Shown piece by piece: positions 20,434 through 29,272 of a stretch of DNA of 64,000 bases. The stretch is from Pseudomonadota bacterium (lineage in GTDB: Bacteria; Pseudomonadota; Gammaproteobacteria; UBA9214): the NCBI GenBank assembly GCA_041395565.1, contig JAWLAI010000002.1:124001-188000 (forward strand). Reading direction: 5' to 3'. How positions within the stretch are numbered: position 1 is the stretch's first letter; each line of letters starts with the position of its first letter. The notes below the pieces were generated by a model, which was not told the DNA's origin, did not search any database, and saw nothing but the letters and a program-made list of their open reading frames with translations. A program made the position numbers and the translations under genes.

Positions 20434-22347
20434 ATGCTACTTGCCATTCGTGAAAAGGTGATGGGCTTCCTGGGCTGGATCGTGCTCGGCATCCTGTTCA
20501 TCGCCTTCGCATTCTTCGGCCTGCACTCCTACCTGCAATCCAGCGCGGTCACCTACGTGGCCAAGATCAACGATGTCGAGATATCGCCGCGCCAGTACCA
20601 GAATGCGCGCAACCTCGTCATGTCTAACCTGCAGCAGGCGCTCGGCGCCGCATTCGATCCGGCCCGGATCGACGAGAAGCTCATCCGCGAGGGCACCATC
20701 AACAAGCTCGTCAGCGACGAACTGGTCATGCAGGCAGCGGCGGATGCCGGGTTCGACACCAGCGAGCAGCAGATCGCCGGGCGTATCAAGGGAATCGAGA
20801 ATTTCCAGAAGGACGGTGCCTTTTCCAAGGACCGCTACCTCCAGGTGCTGCGCTATCAGGGATTCTCGCCCCATGATTTCGAGGCGAGCCTGCGGCGGGA
20901 ACTCGCGGCGAACCAGCTCAAGTCGGGCATCCTGCTGACCGCCACCGGCACCGAGCGGGAACTGCGTGCGGCCTACGAGCTGCAGGCGCAACAGCGCCGT
21001 TTCAAATATCTGCAGCTGCCGGCCGCACTGGTCGCCGATCAGGCCACGGTATCCGAGCAGGAGATTTCCGACTATTACACTGCCCATACGGCCGATTTCA
21101 TGCGTCCCGAACGCGTCAGGATCGCCTACGTCGAGCTGAACGCGGCCGACATCAGTCCCGACGGCGCGGTCGACGAGGAACAGGTCAAAGCGCTGTACGA
21201 CGAGCAGCGCGACAAGTATGTGATACCCGAACAGCGTCATGCCCGTCACATCCTGATACAGGCCAAGGACCAGTCCGATGCGTCCGTCGCGGCCGCACGC
21301 GCCAAGGCGGAGGCCATTGCGACGCGGCTGGCCGCCGGCGAATCCTTCGAGTCGATCGCCAAGGCGGAATCGGATGACCCGGCCTCGGCACCGACCGGTG
21401 GCGACCTGGGTTTCTTCGGCAAGGGACTCATGACCCCGGAATTCGAGAATGCGGTGTTCGGCATGCAGGTCGGCGCGGTCAGTCAGCCGGTGCAGACGCC
21501 GTTCGGGTTCCACATCATCGAATTGCTGGAAGTGCGGCCCGAGGTCGTGACCCCGCTGGCAGCGGTTCGCGACGAGCTGGTCGCGCAGCTGCAGGACAAG
21601 GAACGCGGTGAACTGTTCTACGACCGGTCCGAGACCCTCTCGAACCTGGCCTTTGAGCAGCCGGACTCGCTGCAGGGTGCCGCCGATGCACTGGGCCTCA
21701 AGATCGCCGAATCGGACTGGATCGAGCGCGACAACGGCAGCGGAATCGCTGCGGATCCCGACGTGCGCGAAGCCATCTTCAACCCGGACGTGCTCGAACA
21801 GGGCAACAACAGTCCGGCGATCGAGATCGGCGACGATCATGTCGTCGTGCTGCGCATACTGGAACACCAGCCAGCCGAGCAAATGACGCTGGACAGCGTG
21901 CGCGAGCGTGTCACCGAGGCGGCGCGTGCGGACAAGGCGCGACGGCTGCTCGAGGAGCAGGGCGCTGCGCTGCTGGCAGAGGTCGAGAGCGGCAAGAGCA
22001 GTCTGGAAGCTACCGCCGCTGCCCGGTCGCTACAGGTGGAATCCACCGATCTGCTGCAGCGCAATGCTGAGCAGCCTGCACGGGAACTGGTTGGACTCGC
22101 CTTCAGCATGGCCCCGCCGCACGACGACAAGGCAGTCTTCGCCGGCAGGATGCTCGCCAGCGGCGACTACGTCCTGGTCGCGCTGCAGGAAGTGAAACCG
22201 GGTGATTACGACGCGCTGCCGGAGGCAGCCCGCAAGCAGGCCCGGCGCGAGCTCGGCCAGATCGATGGCAGTGCGGAACTGCAGCTGGTACTCGACCGGC
22301 TCAGGACGCAGGCGAGCATCCACATCCCGCGGGAAGAGGAGCTCTAG
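20434..22347 (+). CDS. ppiD: Peptidyl-prolyl isomerase D, periplasmic folding factor
   Basis: PpiD is an inner-membrane-anchored periplasmic chaperone that helps newly exported proteins leave the Sec translocon. The 637-residue protein has one N-terminal membrane segment (about 12-35), a SurA-like N-terminal chaperone region, a parvulin domain (about 265-360; RHARHILIQAKDQ, GGDLGFFGKGLM, PFGFHIIELLE) and a C-terminal SurA-like region. Length matches E. coli PpiD (623). Its place after hupB is conserved. Confidence 0.95.
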   Translation: MLLAIREKVMGFLGWIVLGILFIAFAFFGLHSYLQSSAVTYVAKINDVEISPRQYQNARNLVMSNLQQALGAAFDPARIDEKLIREGTINKLVSDELVMQAAADAGFDTSEQQIAGRIKGIENFQKDGAFSKDRYLQVLRYQGFSPHDFEASLRRELAANQLKSGILLTATGTERELRAAYELQAQQRRFKYLQLPAALVADQATVSEQEISDYYTAHTADFMRPERVRIAYVELNAADISPDGAVDEEQVKALYDEQRDKYVIPEQRHARHILIQAKDQSDASVAAARAKAEAIATRLAAGESFESIAKAESDDPASAPTGGDLGFFGKGLMTPEFENAVFGMQVGAVSQPVQTPFGFHIIELLEVRPEVVTPLAAVRDELVAQLQDKERGELFYDRSETLSNLAFEQPDSLQGAADALGLKIAESDWIERDNGSGIAADPDVREAIFNPDVLEQGNNSPAIEIGDDHVVVLRILEHQPAEQMTLDSVRERVTEAARADKARRLLEEQGAALLAEVESGKSSLEATAAARSLQVESTDLLQRNAEQPARELVGLAFSMAPPHDDKAVFAGRMLASGDYVLVALQEVKPGDYDALPEAARKQARRELGQIDGSAELQLVLDRLRTQASIHIPREEEL

Positions 22348-22431
22348 GTTCGCGGGCACGGTCCGCGTCTGCCGCGATCTTCCGCTGCGGGCGCTAGCGC
22401 GTCGCAGGCAGCGGCAACGGAGGGCACAACG

Positions 22432-23715
22432 CTGAAGCTGCACTGGCAAATCCTGGTGGCTCTCGCGCTGGCCGTGGTTGCCGGCCGACTCTCCGGCGCC
22501 GACGGCGCGCTGTTCGGCATCCTGCTGGTGGATGTCTTCGACTTCCTGGGCAGCATGTTCATGAATGCCCTGAAGATGCTCATCGTGCCGCTCATCATCT
22601 CCTCCATCATAACCGGCGTGGCCGGCATGGGTGGGGGAGCGGTCATGCGCCGCCTCGGCCTGAAAACCCTGCTGTATTACCTCAGTACCAGCCTGCTGGC
22701 GATACTCGTCGGTCTGGGCGCGGTGAACCTGGTGGCGCCCGGCATCATCGACGGCCAGCCCGCGCACGAAATCATTCCGCAGTCGGATGCAGACACGGCG
22801 GCCATCGCCGCGCAGGTCGGCGCGCAGGGCGCCGGCGACGTTGTCGGCATCCTGCTGCGCATGATTCCGACCAACGTCGTTGCCGCCGCCGCCGATGGCC
22901 AGATGCTGGGCCTGATCTTTTTCAGCCTGTTGTTCGGCTATTTCATGACCCGGATCGACGGCGCGCAGGCCCAGGTGCTGCGCGACTTCTGGCGCGGGGT
23001 GTTCGCGGTCATGATGAGAATCACCGACTGGGTGATGCTGTTCGCGCCGGTCGGCGTGTTCGCGCTGGTCGCGAAGGTGGTGGCCACGACCGGCTTCGCC
23101 GCCGTCGTGCCGCTGCTGGCTTTCTTTTTCACCGTGCTGGCGGCGCTCGCCGTGCACCTGCTGGTGACCTTGCCGCTGCTGCTGCGGCTGGTCGCGCGGG
23201 TGCAGCCGCAGCGCCATTTCCAGGCGATGACACCGGCCCTGCTGACGGCCTTCTCCACCGCCTCGTCCTCGGCAACCCTGCCCATCACCATGGACTGCGT
23301 CGAGCGGCGCGCCGGGGTGTCGAACCGCGTCACCAGCTTCGTGCTGCCGCTGGGGGCGACGGTCAACATGGACGGCACGGCGCTGTACGAATGCGTTGCC
23401 GCAATGTTCATCGCGCAGGCCTACGGCATCGAACTCGGATTCGCCACCCAGTTCACGGTCGTGCTGGTCGCGCTGCTGACCTCCATCGGCGTGGCCGGCA
23501 TCCCGGCGGCCAGCCTGGTGGCCATCTCGATCATCCTTGCTTCGATCGGCCTGCCGGTCGAGGCCGTGGGACTGATCCTGGCGGTGGACCGGGTGCTGGA
23601 CATGTGCCGAACCAGCGTCAACGTGTTCAGCGATTCCTGTGGCGCGGTCGTGATCGGCCGCCTCGAGGGCGAGCCGGGCATCCTGGCTGCGCCGCCGCTC
23701 AGTCGCTCTCGCTGA
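22432..23715 (+). CDS. Dicarboxylate/amino acid:cation symporter with a probable CTG start
   Basis: This DAACS-family protein takes up dicarboxylates or glutamate with Na+ or H+. Signatures are SSSATLPITMDCVE, LGATVNMDGTALYECVAAMF and DRVLDMCRTSVNVFSDSCGA; about eight membrane segments are expected. The first ATG/GTG in frame is GTG at 22456, but this cuts off KLHWQIL, which resembles family N-termini. CTG at 22432 lies eight bases after a strong Shine-Dalgarno (ACGGAGG, 22418-22424), so I use it (427 residues). The 3' end overlaps the convergent fabI by 17 bases. DctA-like versus GltP-like substrate use cannot be decided. Confidence 0.88.
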   Translation: MKLHWQILVALALAVVAGRLSGADGALFGILLVDVFDFLGSMFMNALKMLIVPLIISSIITGVAGMGGGAVMRRLGLKTLLYYLSTSLLAILVGLGAVNLVAPGIIDGQPAHEIIPQSDADTAAIAAQVGAQGAGDVVGILLRMIPTNVVAAAADGQMLGLIFFSLLFGYFMTRIDGAQAQVLRDFWRGVFAVMMRITDWVMLFAPVGVFALVAKVVATTGFAAVVPLLAFFFTVLAALAVHLLVTLPLLLRLVARVQPQRHFQAMTPALLTAFSTASSSATLPITMDCVERRAGVSNRVTSFVLPLGATVNMDGTALYECVAAMFIAQAYGIELGFATQFTVVLVALLTSIGVAGIPAASLVAISIILASIGLPVEAVGLILAVDRVLDMCRTSVNVFSDSCGAVVIGRLEGEPGILAAPPLSRSR

Positions 23716-24493
23716 GTGGCGCCATGCCGACGATGCTGTAGCCGCCGTCCACGTAGGTGATCTCGCCGGTGATGCCGGCGGCCAGGTCCGAGCAGAGGAA
23801 GGCGGCGGTGTTGCCGACGTCCTCGATGGTGACGTTGCGGCGCAGCGGTGCGGTGTGCGCGAAGGTATCCAGGAGCTTGCGGAAGTTGCCTATGCCGGAG
23901 GCGGCCAGGGTCCGGATCGGGCCGGCGGAGATACCGTTAACACGTATCCCTTTCGGACCCAGGCTCTGTGCGAGGTAACGCACGTTGGCCTCGAGGCTCG
24001 CCTTGGCCAGGCCCATGACGTTGTAGTTCGGGATGGTCTGCACCGCACCGAGGTAGCTCAGCGTGAGCAGGGCGCCGTTGCGGCCCTGCAGCAGCGGGTA
24101 GCCGGCCTTGGCCAGGGCCGCGAAACTGTACGAACTGATGTCATGCGCGATCGCGAAACCCTCGCGCGTGACGCATTCGAGGAAGTCGCCGGCCAGCTGG
24201 TCGGCTGGCGCGAAAGCGACCGAGTGCACGATGATGTCGAGACCGTCCCAGCGCTTGCCGAGTTCGTCGAACAGCGCGGTAATCTGCGCGTCACTGCTGA
24301 CGTCGCACGGCAGCACGATGTCCGCACCGGCTTCGGTCGCCAGCTTCACGACCCGTTCGCGCATCTTGTCGCTCGGGTAGCTGAACGCCAACTCGGCGCC
24401 CTCGCGCTGCATGGCCTGCGCGATACCCCAGGCGATCGACCGGTTGCTGGCCAGGCCCACGATGAGTGCGCGTTTCCCGCTCAAGAATCCCAT
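23699..24493 (-). CDS. fabI: Enoyl-[acyl-carrier-protein] reductase (NADH)
   Basis: FabI reduces enoyl-ACP in each fatty-acid elongation cycle and is the triclosan target. The 264-residue short-chain-dehydrogenase-like protein has the glycine-rich GLASNRSIAWGIA, the catalytic pair Y147 and Y157 with K164 (SYLGAVQTIPNYNVMGLAK) and a C-terminal VDGGYSIVGM. It is divergent from the ABC transporter operon and overlaps the end of the symporter gene. Confidence 0.97.
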   Translation of the reverse strand: MGFLSGKRALIVGLASNRSIAWGIAQAMQREGAELAFSYPSDKMRERVVKLATEAGADIVLPCDVSSDAQITALFDELGKRWDGLDIIVHSVAFAPADQLAGDFLECVTREGFAIAHDISSYSFAALAKAGYPLLQGRNGALLTLSYLGAVQTIPNYNVMGLAKASLEANVRYLAQSLGPKGIRVNGISAGPIRTLAASGIGNFRKLLDTFAHTAPLRRNVTIEDVGNTAAFLCSDLAAGITGEITYVDGGYSIVGMAPLSESD

Positions 24494-24641
24494 GGCAATT
24501 TCCCACTGATGTGATGGAGATACGGACAGTCGCGGGCCGTCTCACCCGCTGGCAGGGACGATACGTTACCGGAAAACCAGCGCCAGTTGAAGTGCATCAA
24601 ATGCATGAATCCACGCCGGGCGGCCCTTATAATGGCGGCCC

Positions 24642-26861
24642 ATGCGCAAGGACCCCGGACAGGTGGGCAAGATACGGCTATGCAGACAGGTGCTGGCGGG
24701 CGTGGCCGGCATCCTGTGCGGCTTGCTGCTCGCCGCCTGCGACGGGCAACCCTGGAACCGTCCCTATCCAGCCGCGGAAGCCGCCGCCAACATCCTCTTT
24801 TCCTCGTTTCAGGAACGCCCCAAACACCTCGATCCGGCGCAGTCATACAGTTCCAACGAGGTGACCTTCACCGGCCAGATCTACGAGCCGCCGTTACAGT
24901 ACCATTACCTGCGGCGACCCTACGAGCTCATCCCGCTGACGGCCACGCAGGTGCCGGCAGCGCATTACCTCGATGCAGAGCACCGGCCGTTACCGGATGA
25001 CGCCCCGGCCGAGGCGATCGCCTTCAGCTATTACGATATCGATATCGAGCCCGGCATCCGCTATCAGCCACACCCGGCGTTCGCGACGGATGCCGGCGGT
25101 GCGCCGCTGTATCATGCGCTCGACGCGCGGCAACTGGAGGGCATCTACACGCTGGCGGATTTCCCGCAGCAGGGCACGCGCGAACTCGTCGCCGCAGACT
25201 ACGTCTACCAGATCAAGCGCCTTGCGCATCCGGCCCTGCATTCACCGATCCTCGGCCTGATGAGCGACTATATCGTCGGCCTCGGCGAATACGCGCGAAC
25301 CTTGGAGGCGGCGCGGGCCCGGTTGACGGCGGCGGCGGGCGCAGCGGCGTGGCTCGACTTGTCACAGTATCCGCTCGCCGGCGCCGAGGTGCTGGACCAC
25401 TACCGTTATCGCATCACTCTCAAGGGCAAGTATCCGCAGCTGCTGTACTGGCTGGCGATGCCGTTCTTCGCGCCGGTACCGCCCGAGGTTGACGCCTTCT
25501 ACGCGCAACCCGGTCTGCAGGCGCGCAACATCACGCTCGACTGGTACCCGGTCGGCACCGGGCCCTACATGCTGACGGTCAACAATCCCAACCGGCAGAT
25601 GGTGATGGAACGCAACCCGAACTTTCATGGCGAGCGCTATCCGACGGCTGGCGCGCCCGGTGACGCGGCGGCAGGGCTGCTCGACGATGCCGGCAAGGCG
25701 CTGCCGTTCATCGATCGCATCGTGTTCAGCCTGGAGAAGGAGGATATCCCGTACTGGAGCAAGTTCCTGCAGGGCTACTACGATGCATCGGGCATTTCCT
25801 CGGACAGCTTCGACCAGGCGATCAGCATCGGTGCCGGCGGTGATGTCAGCCTGACCCCGGCCATGCAGGCCAAGGGCATCAGGCTCAATACCGCGGTGTC
25901 TACCTCGATCTTCTACACCGGCTTCAACATGCAGGATCCGGTGGTCGGCGGCGACAGCGAACGCGCGCGCAAGCTGCGCCAGGCAATCTCCATCGCGATC
26001 GATTTCGAGGAATTCATCTCGATCTTCCTGAACGGCCGCATTCCGGCACACGGCATGATCCCGCCGGGCATCTTCGGCCATGTCGGGGGGGCGGCCGGGA
26101 TCAACACACTGGTCTATGACATCACGCCGCAGGGCCCCCGGCGCAAGTCCATCGAGGCGGCGCGACGCCTGCTGGCCGAGGCCGGCTACCCCGACGGGCG
26201 CGATATCAACACCGGCAAGCCGCTGGTGCTGAACTTCGACACCGCCGCGACCGGTCCGGACGCCAAGGCGCAGCTGGACTGGCTGGTCAAGCAGTTCGCC
26301 AAACTCAACCTGCAGCTGGTCATTCGCGGTACCGACTACAACCGATTCCAGGACAAGATGCAGAAGGGCACGGCACAGATCTTCCAGTGGGGCTGGAACG
26401 CGGACTACCCCGATCCGGAAAACTTCCTGTTCCTGCTCTACGGACCGAACAGCAAGGTCGGCAAGAACGGCGAGAATGCCGCCAACTACAGCAACCCGGA
26501 ATTCGACCGGCTGTTCGACCGGGTCAAGAACATGGACAACACGCCGGAACGCGCGGAACTCATTGCACGCATGCAGGCAATCGCCTGCCAGGACGCCCCC
26601 TGGGCCTGGGGCTATTTCCCCAAGCAGTTCTCGCTGCATCATGCCTGGTACCTGAATGCCAAGCCCAACCTGATGGCAAACAACGCACTCAAGTACCGGC
26701 GCATCAATCCGCAGCTGCGTGCGCGCCTGCAGGCCGAATGGAACCGGCCGGTCGTCTGGCCGCTATACGTGCTTGCCGCGCTGCTGTTGCTGGTCGTGCT
26801 GCCGGCCTGGCTCGGTTACCGGCGCCATCAGCGCCGACCGGCCTGGCGGGAGGTCGGCTGA
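24642..26861 (+). CDS. Peptide-type ABC transporter solute-binding lipoprotein, C-terminally anchored
   Basis: A family 5 extracellular solute-binding protein (OppA/DppA type) of 739 residues, much larger than the usual 500-550. A lipobox LLLAAC puts the lipidated cysteine at C33. Binding-domain motifs include LDPAQSYSSNE, NPNFHGERYP and IFQWGWNADYPDPENF. Unusually the C-terminus has a hydrophobic stretch (VVWPLYVLAALLLLVVLPAW, about 704-723) followed by an Arg-rich tail, so it could be membrane-anchored at both ends. TATAAT lies at 24628-24633, only eight bases before the ATG. The stop overlaps the permease start (TGATG). Confidence 0.92.
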   Translation: MRKDPGQVGKIRLCRQVLAGVAGILCGLLLAACDGQPWNRPYPAAEAAANILFSSFQERPKHLDPAQSYSSNEVTFTGQIYEPPLQYHYLRRPYELIPLTATQVPAAHYLDAEHRPLPDDAPAEAIAFSYYDIDIEPGIRYQPHPAFATDAGGAPLYHALDARQLEGIYTLADFPQQGTRELVAADYVYQIKRLAHPALHSPILGLMSDYIVGLGEYARTLEAARARLTAAAGAAAWLDLSQYPLAGAEVLDHYRYRITLKGKYPQLLYWLAMPFFAPVPPEVDAFYAQPGLQARNITLDWYPVGTGPYMLTVNNPNRQMVMERNPNFHGERYPTAGAPGDAAAGLLDDAGKALPFIDRIVFSLEKEDIPYWSKFLQGYYDASGISSDSFDQAISIGAGGDVSLTPAMQAKGIRLNTAVSTSIFYTGFNMQDPVVGGDSERARKLRQAISIAIDFEEFISIFLNGRIPAHGMIPPGIFGHVGGAAGINTLVYDITPQGPRRKSIEAARRLLAEAGYPDGRDINTGKPLVLNFDTAATGPDAKAQLDWLVKQFAKLNLQLVIRGTDYNRFQDKMQKGTAQIFQWGWNADYPDPENFLFLLYGPNSKVGKNGENAANYSNPEFDRLFDRVKNMDNTPERAELIARMQAIACQDAPWAWGYFPKQFSLHHAWYLNAKPNLMANNALKYRRINPQLRARLQAEWNRPVVWPLYVLAALLLLVVLPAWLGYRRHQRRPAWREVG

Positions 26862-27838
26862 TGTTCGCCTACATCGTGCGCCGTGCGCTCTATGCCATCC
26901 CCATCCTGATCGGGATCAACGTCCTCACGTTCTACTTGTTCTTCGTGGTCAATTCGCCGGACGACATGGCGCGTATGCACCTGGGCATGAAGCACGTGAC
27001 AGCGGAGGCGATCCAGAAATGGAAGGCGAGCCACGGTTACGATAAACCGCTGCTGCTGCATCCGGACGCCGGCGGGCTGGCGCGCTTCACCGACACCATC
27101 TTCTTCGAGAAATCGGTGCGGCTGTTCGCGTTCGACTTCGGCACCTCGGATGACGGGCGCGACATCAGCCACGACATCCGCCAGCGCATGCTGCCGAGCC
27201 TTGCCATCGCCATCCCGGCGCTGTTGCTCGGATTGCTGGTGAACATCACCTTCGCCCTGTTGATGGCGTTCTTCCGCGGCACCTACCTAGATACCTCCGG
27301 CGTGATCCTGTGCGTGGTACTGATGTCCATCTCCGGCATGTTCTATATCATCGGCGGGCAGTTCCTGCTGGCCAAGCTGTTCCGGCTGATGCCGATCTCG
27401 GGCTTTGCCGACGGGCTGGATGCGCTCAAGTTCATCGTGCTGCCGGTGATCATCGGCGTGGTCAGTGGCATCGGCTCCGGCTCCCGCTGGTACCGCACCT
27501 TTTTCCTGGAGGAGGCCGGCAAGGACTATATCCGCACCGCGCGCGCAAAGGGACTGTCCGAGCTGCTGGTGTTGTTCCGGCACATCCTGCGCAACGCCCT
27601 CATCCCCATCGTCACCGGCGTGGTGGTCATCCTGCCGCTGCTGTTCATGGGCAGCCTGCTCACCGAATCGTTCTTCGCCATACCCGGGCTCGGCAGCTAC
27701 ACCATCGACGCCATCAACAACCAGGATTTCGCCATCGTGCGCGTCATGGTGTTCCTCGGCTCGGTGCTCTATATCCTCGGCCTGGTACTGGTGGACATCA
27801 CCTATACCATCGTCGATCCCAGGGTGCGCCTGACATGA
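26861..27838 (+). CDS. Peptide ABC transporter permease, OppB/DppB type
   Basis: The first membrane subunit of the importer, 325 residues. The start at 26861 (MFAYIVRRALYAIPILIGIN) is the typical DppB-like N-terminus. Six membrane segments are visible, and the ATPase-contacting EAA loop is ARAKGLSELLVLFRHILRNALIP cut here as ARAKGLSELL...RNALIP near residues 227-248. It overlaps the binding protein by one base and the next permease by four (ATGA), indicating tight coupling. Confidence 0.94.
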   Translation: MFAYIVRRALYAIPILIGINVLTFYLFFVVNSPDDMARMHLGMKHVTAEAIQKWKASHGYDKPLLLHPDAGGLARFTDTIFFEKSVRLFAFDFGTSDDGRDISHDIRQRMLPSLAIAIPALLLGLLVNITFALLMAFFRGTYLDTSGVILCVVLMSISGMFYIIGGQFLLAKLFRLMPISGFADGLDALKFIVLPVIIGVVSGIGSGSRWYRTFFLEEAGKDYIRTARAKGLSELLVLFRHILRNALIPIVTGVVVILPLLFMGSLLTESFFAIPGLGSYTIDAINNQDFAIVRVMVFLGSVLYILGLVLVDITYTIVDPRVRLT

Positions 27839-29244
27839 TCATGCCGGTAATCCTGTGGACCGACGCGCTGGTATTCCTGCTCACGTTCGTGGTGCTCGTG
27901 TTCATTCTCTACGCCCGGCGCAAGCCGCACCTCGCGACACCCTGGCGGCGGGTGTTCTCCGGCCGCATCGCGGCGGCATCCGCCGTGGTGCTGCTGGCGT
28001 TCGTGCTCGTCGGCTTGCTCGACTCGATCCATTTCCGTCTGCCGCTGGCCGGCAACGGCGCGGGCGGCGAGGTGCACTATGCCGTGGACGTGCTGAGTGT
28101 GCTGGACGTGCTGGCCGGCCCGCTCCGGACCCAGGTCGAGAAGACCTATTCGGCCCCCTTCGCCACGCACCTGTATGCGAAAGAGACGGTGGAGCGCCCC
28201 GACGGCACCCAGTTGCGGGAGTATCCGCCGCTGCAGTATGGCGGTGCCCACCTCGCCGCGGCCGGCCTGGACAAGGGCGCTGATATCCTGCGGCGCTGCC
28301 TGCACGCGGTGGCCGGTGCCGCCGCCGCCGCGGTCCTGCTGCTGGGGCTGCTGGCGGCCTGGCTGGGGCGCCGTCACGGCATTCCGCCGCGGGTCATGGC
28401 CGGGCGCATCCTGGCCGGTCGCGGGGCACAACCCTGGCGCACGGTGCTGGCGGCGTTCACGCTGCTGCTGCTGCTCCTGCTGCTGGCCGTCAACCTGGCC
28501 GGCGCCTATCACGTGCTGGGCACGGACAAGGTCGGCCAGGACGTGCTGTACCAGTCGCTGAAGAGTATCCGCACCGGCCTGCTGATCGGCACCCTGACCA
28601 CGCTCGTCATGCTGCCGTTCGCCATTTTCATGGGGATCGTGGCCGGCTATGCGCGCGGCTGGGTCGACGACCTGGTGCAGTACATCTACACGACGCTCAA
28701 TTCCATTCCGCACGTCCTGCTGATCGCCGCGGCGATCCTCATGCTGCAGGTGTACATGGCCAACCATCCCGAGTATTTCGAGACGACGGTGGAACGGGCG
28801 GACATCCGCTTGCTGTTCCTGTGCATCATCCTCGGCATCACCAGCTGGACCGGCCTGTGCCGGCTGCTGCGCGGGGAGTCGCTCAAACTGCGCGAGGCGG
28901 AATACATCCAGGCCGCGGCCGCATTCGGCGTGGCGCATGCGCGCATCATCACACGGCATATCCTGCCCAACGTGATGCACATCGTGCTGATCACGGTGGT
29001 GCTGGATTTCAGCGGCCTGGTCCTGGCCGAGGCGGTGCTGTCCTACGTCGGCGTCGGCGTGGACCCGACCATGAACAGCTGGGGTAACATGATCAACGGC
29101 GCACGCATGGAGATGGCTCGCGAGCCGGTCGTATGGTGGTCGCTGCTCTCCGCCTTTCTCTTCATGTTCGCACTGGTGCTGGCCGCGAACCTGTTTTCCG
29201 ATGCCGTACGCGATGCCTTCGATCCGCGCCTGCGCGAGCGCTGA
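27835..29244 (+). CDS. Peptide ABC transporter permease, OppC/DppC type, enlarged
   Basis: The second membrane subunit, 469 residues against the usual 290-340. The core BPD_transp_1 domain (about 240-460) has EAA-loop residues AAAFGVAHARIITRHILPN and VLSYVGVGVDPTMNSWG. The extra length is N-terminal: two membrane segments (about 8-26 and 42-62), an extracytoplasmic stretch of about 80 residues, then two further hydrophobic segments near 150-170 and 200-220. Function of the extension is unknown. Confidence 0.92.
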   Translation: MIMPVILWTDALVFLLTFVVLVFILYARRKPHLATPWRRVFSGRIAAASAVVLLAFVLVGLLDSIHFRLPLAGNGAGGEVHYAVDVLSVLDVLAGPLRTQVEKTYSAPFATHLYAKETVERPDGTQLREYPPLQYGGAHLAAAGLDKGADILRRCLHAVAGAAAAAVLLLGLLAAWLGRRHGIPPRVMAGRILAGRGAQPWRTVLAAFTLLLLLLLLAVNLAGAYHVLGTDKVGQDVLYQSLKSIRTGLLIGTLTTLVMLPFAIFMGIVAGYARGWVDDLVQYIYTTLNSIPHVLLIAAAILMLQVYMANHPEYFETTVERADIRLLFLCIILGITSWTGLCRLLRGESLKLREAEYIQAAAAFGVAHARIITRHILPNVMHIVLITVVLDFSGLVLAEAVLSYVGVGVDPTMNSWGNMINGARMEMAREPVVWWSLLSAFLFMFALVLAANLFSDAVRDAFDPRLRER

Positions 29245-29272
29245 TCCCGGGCCGACAGGAGCAAACGCCACG

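Noticed and set aside
20437..21882. Long minus-strand frame opposite ppiD
   Set aside because: Shadow of ppiD with no recognisable domain.
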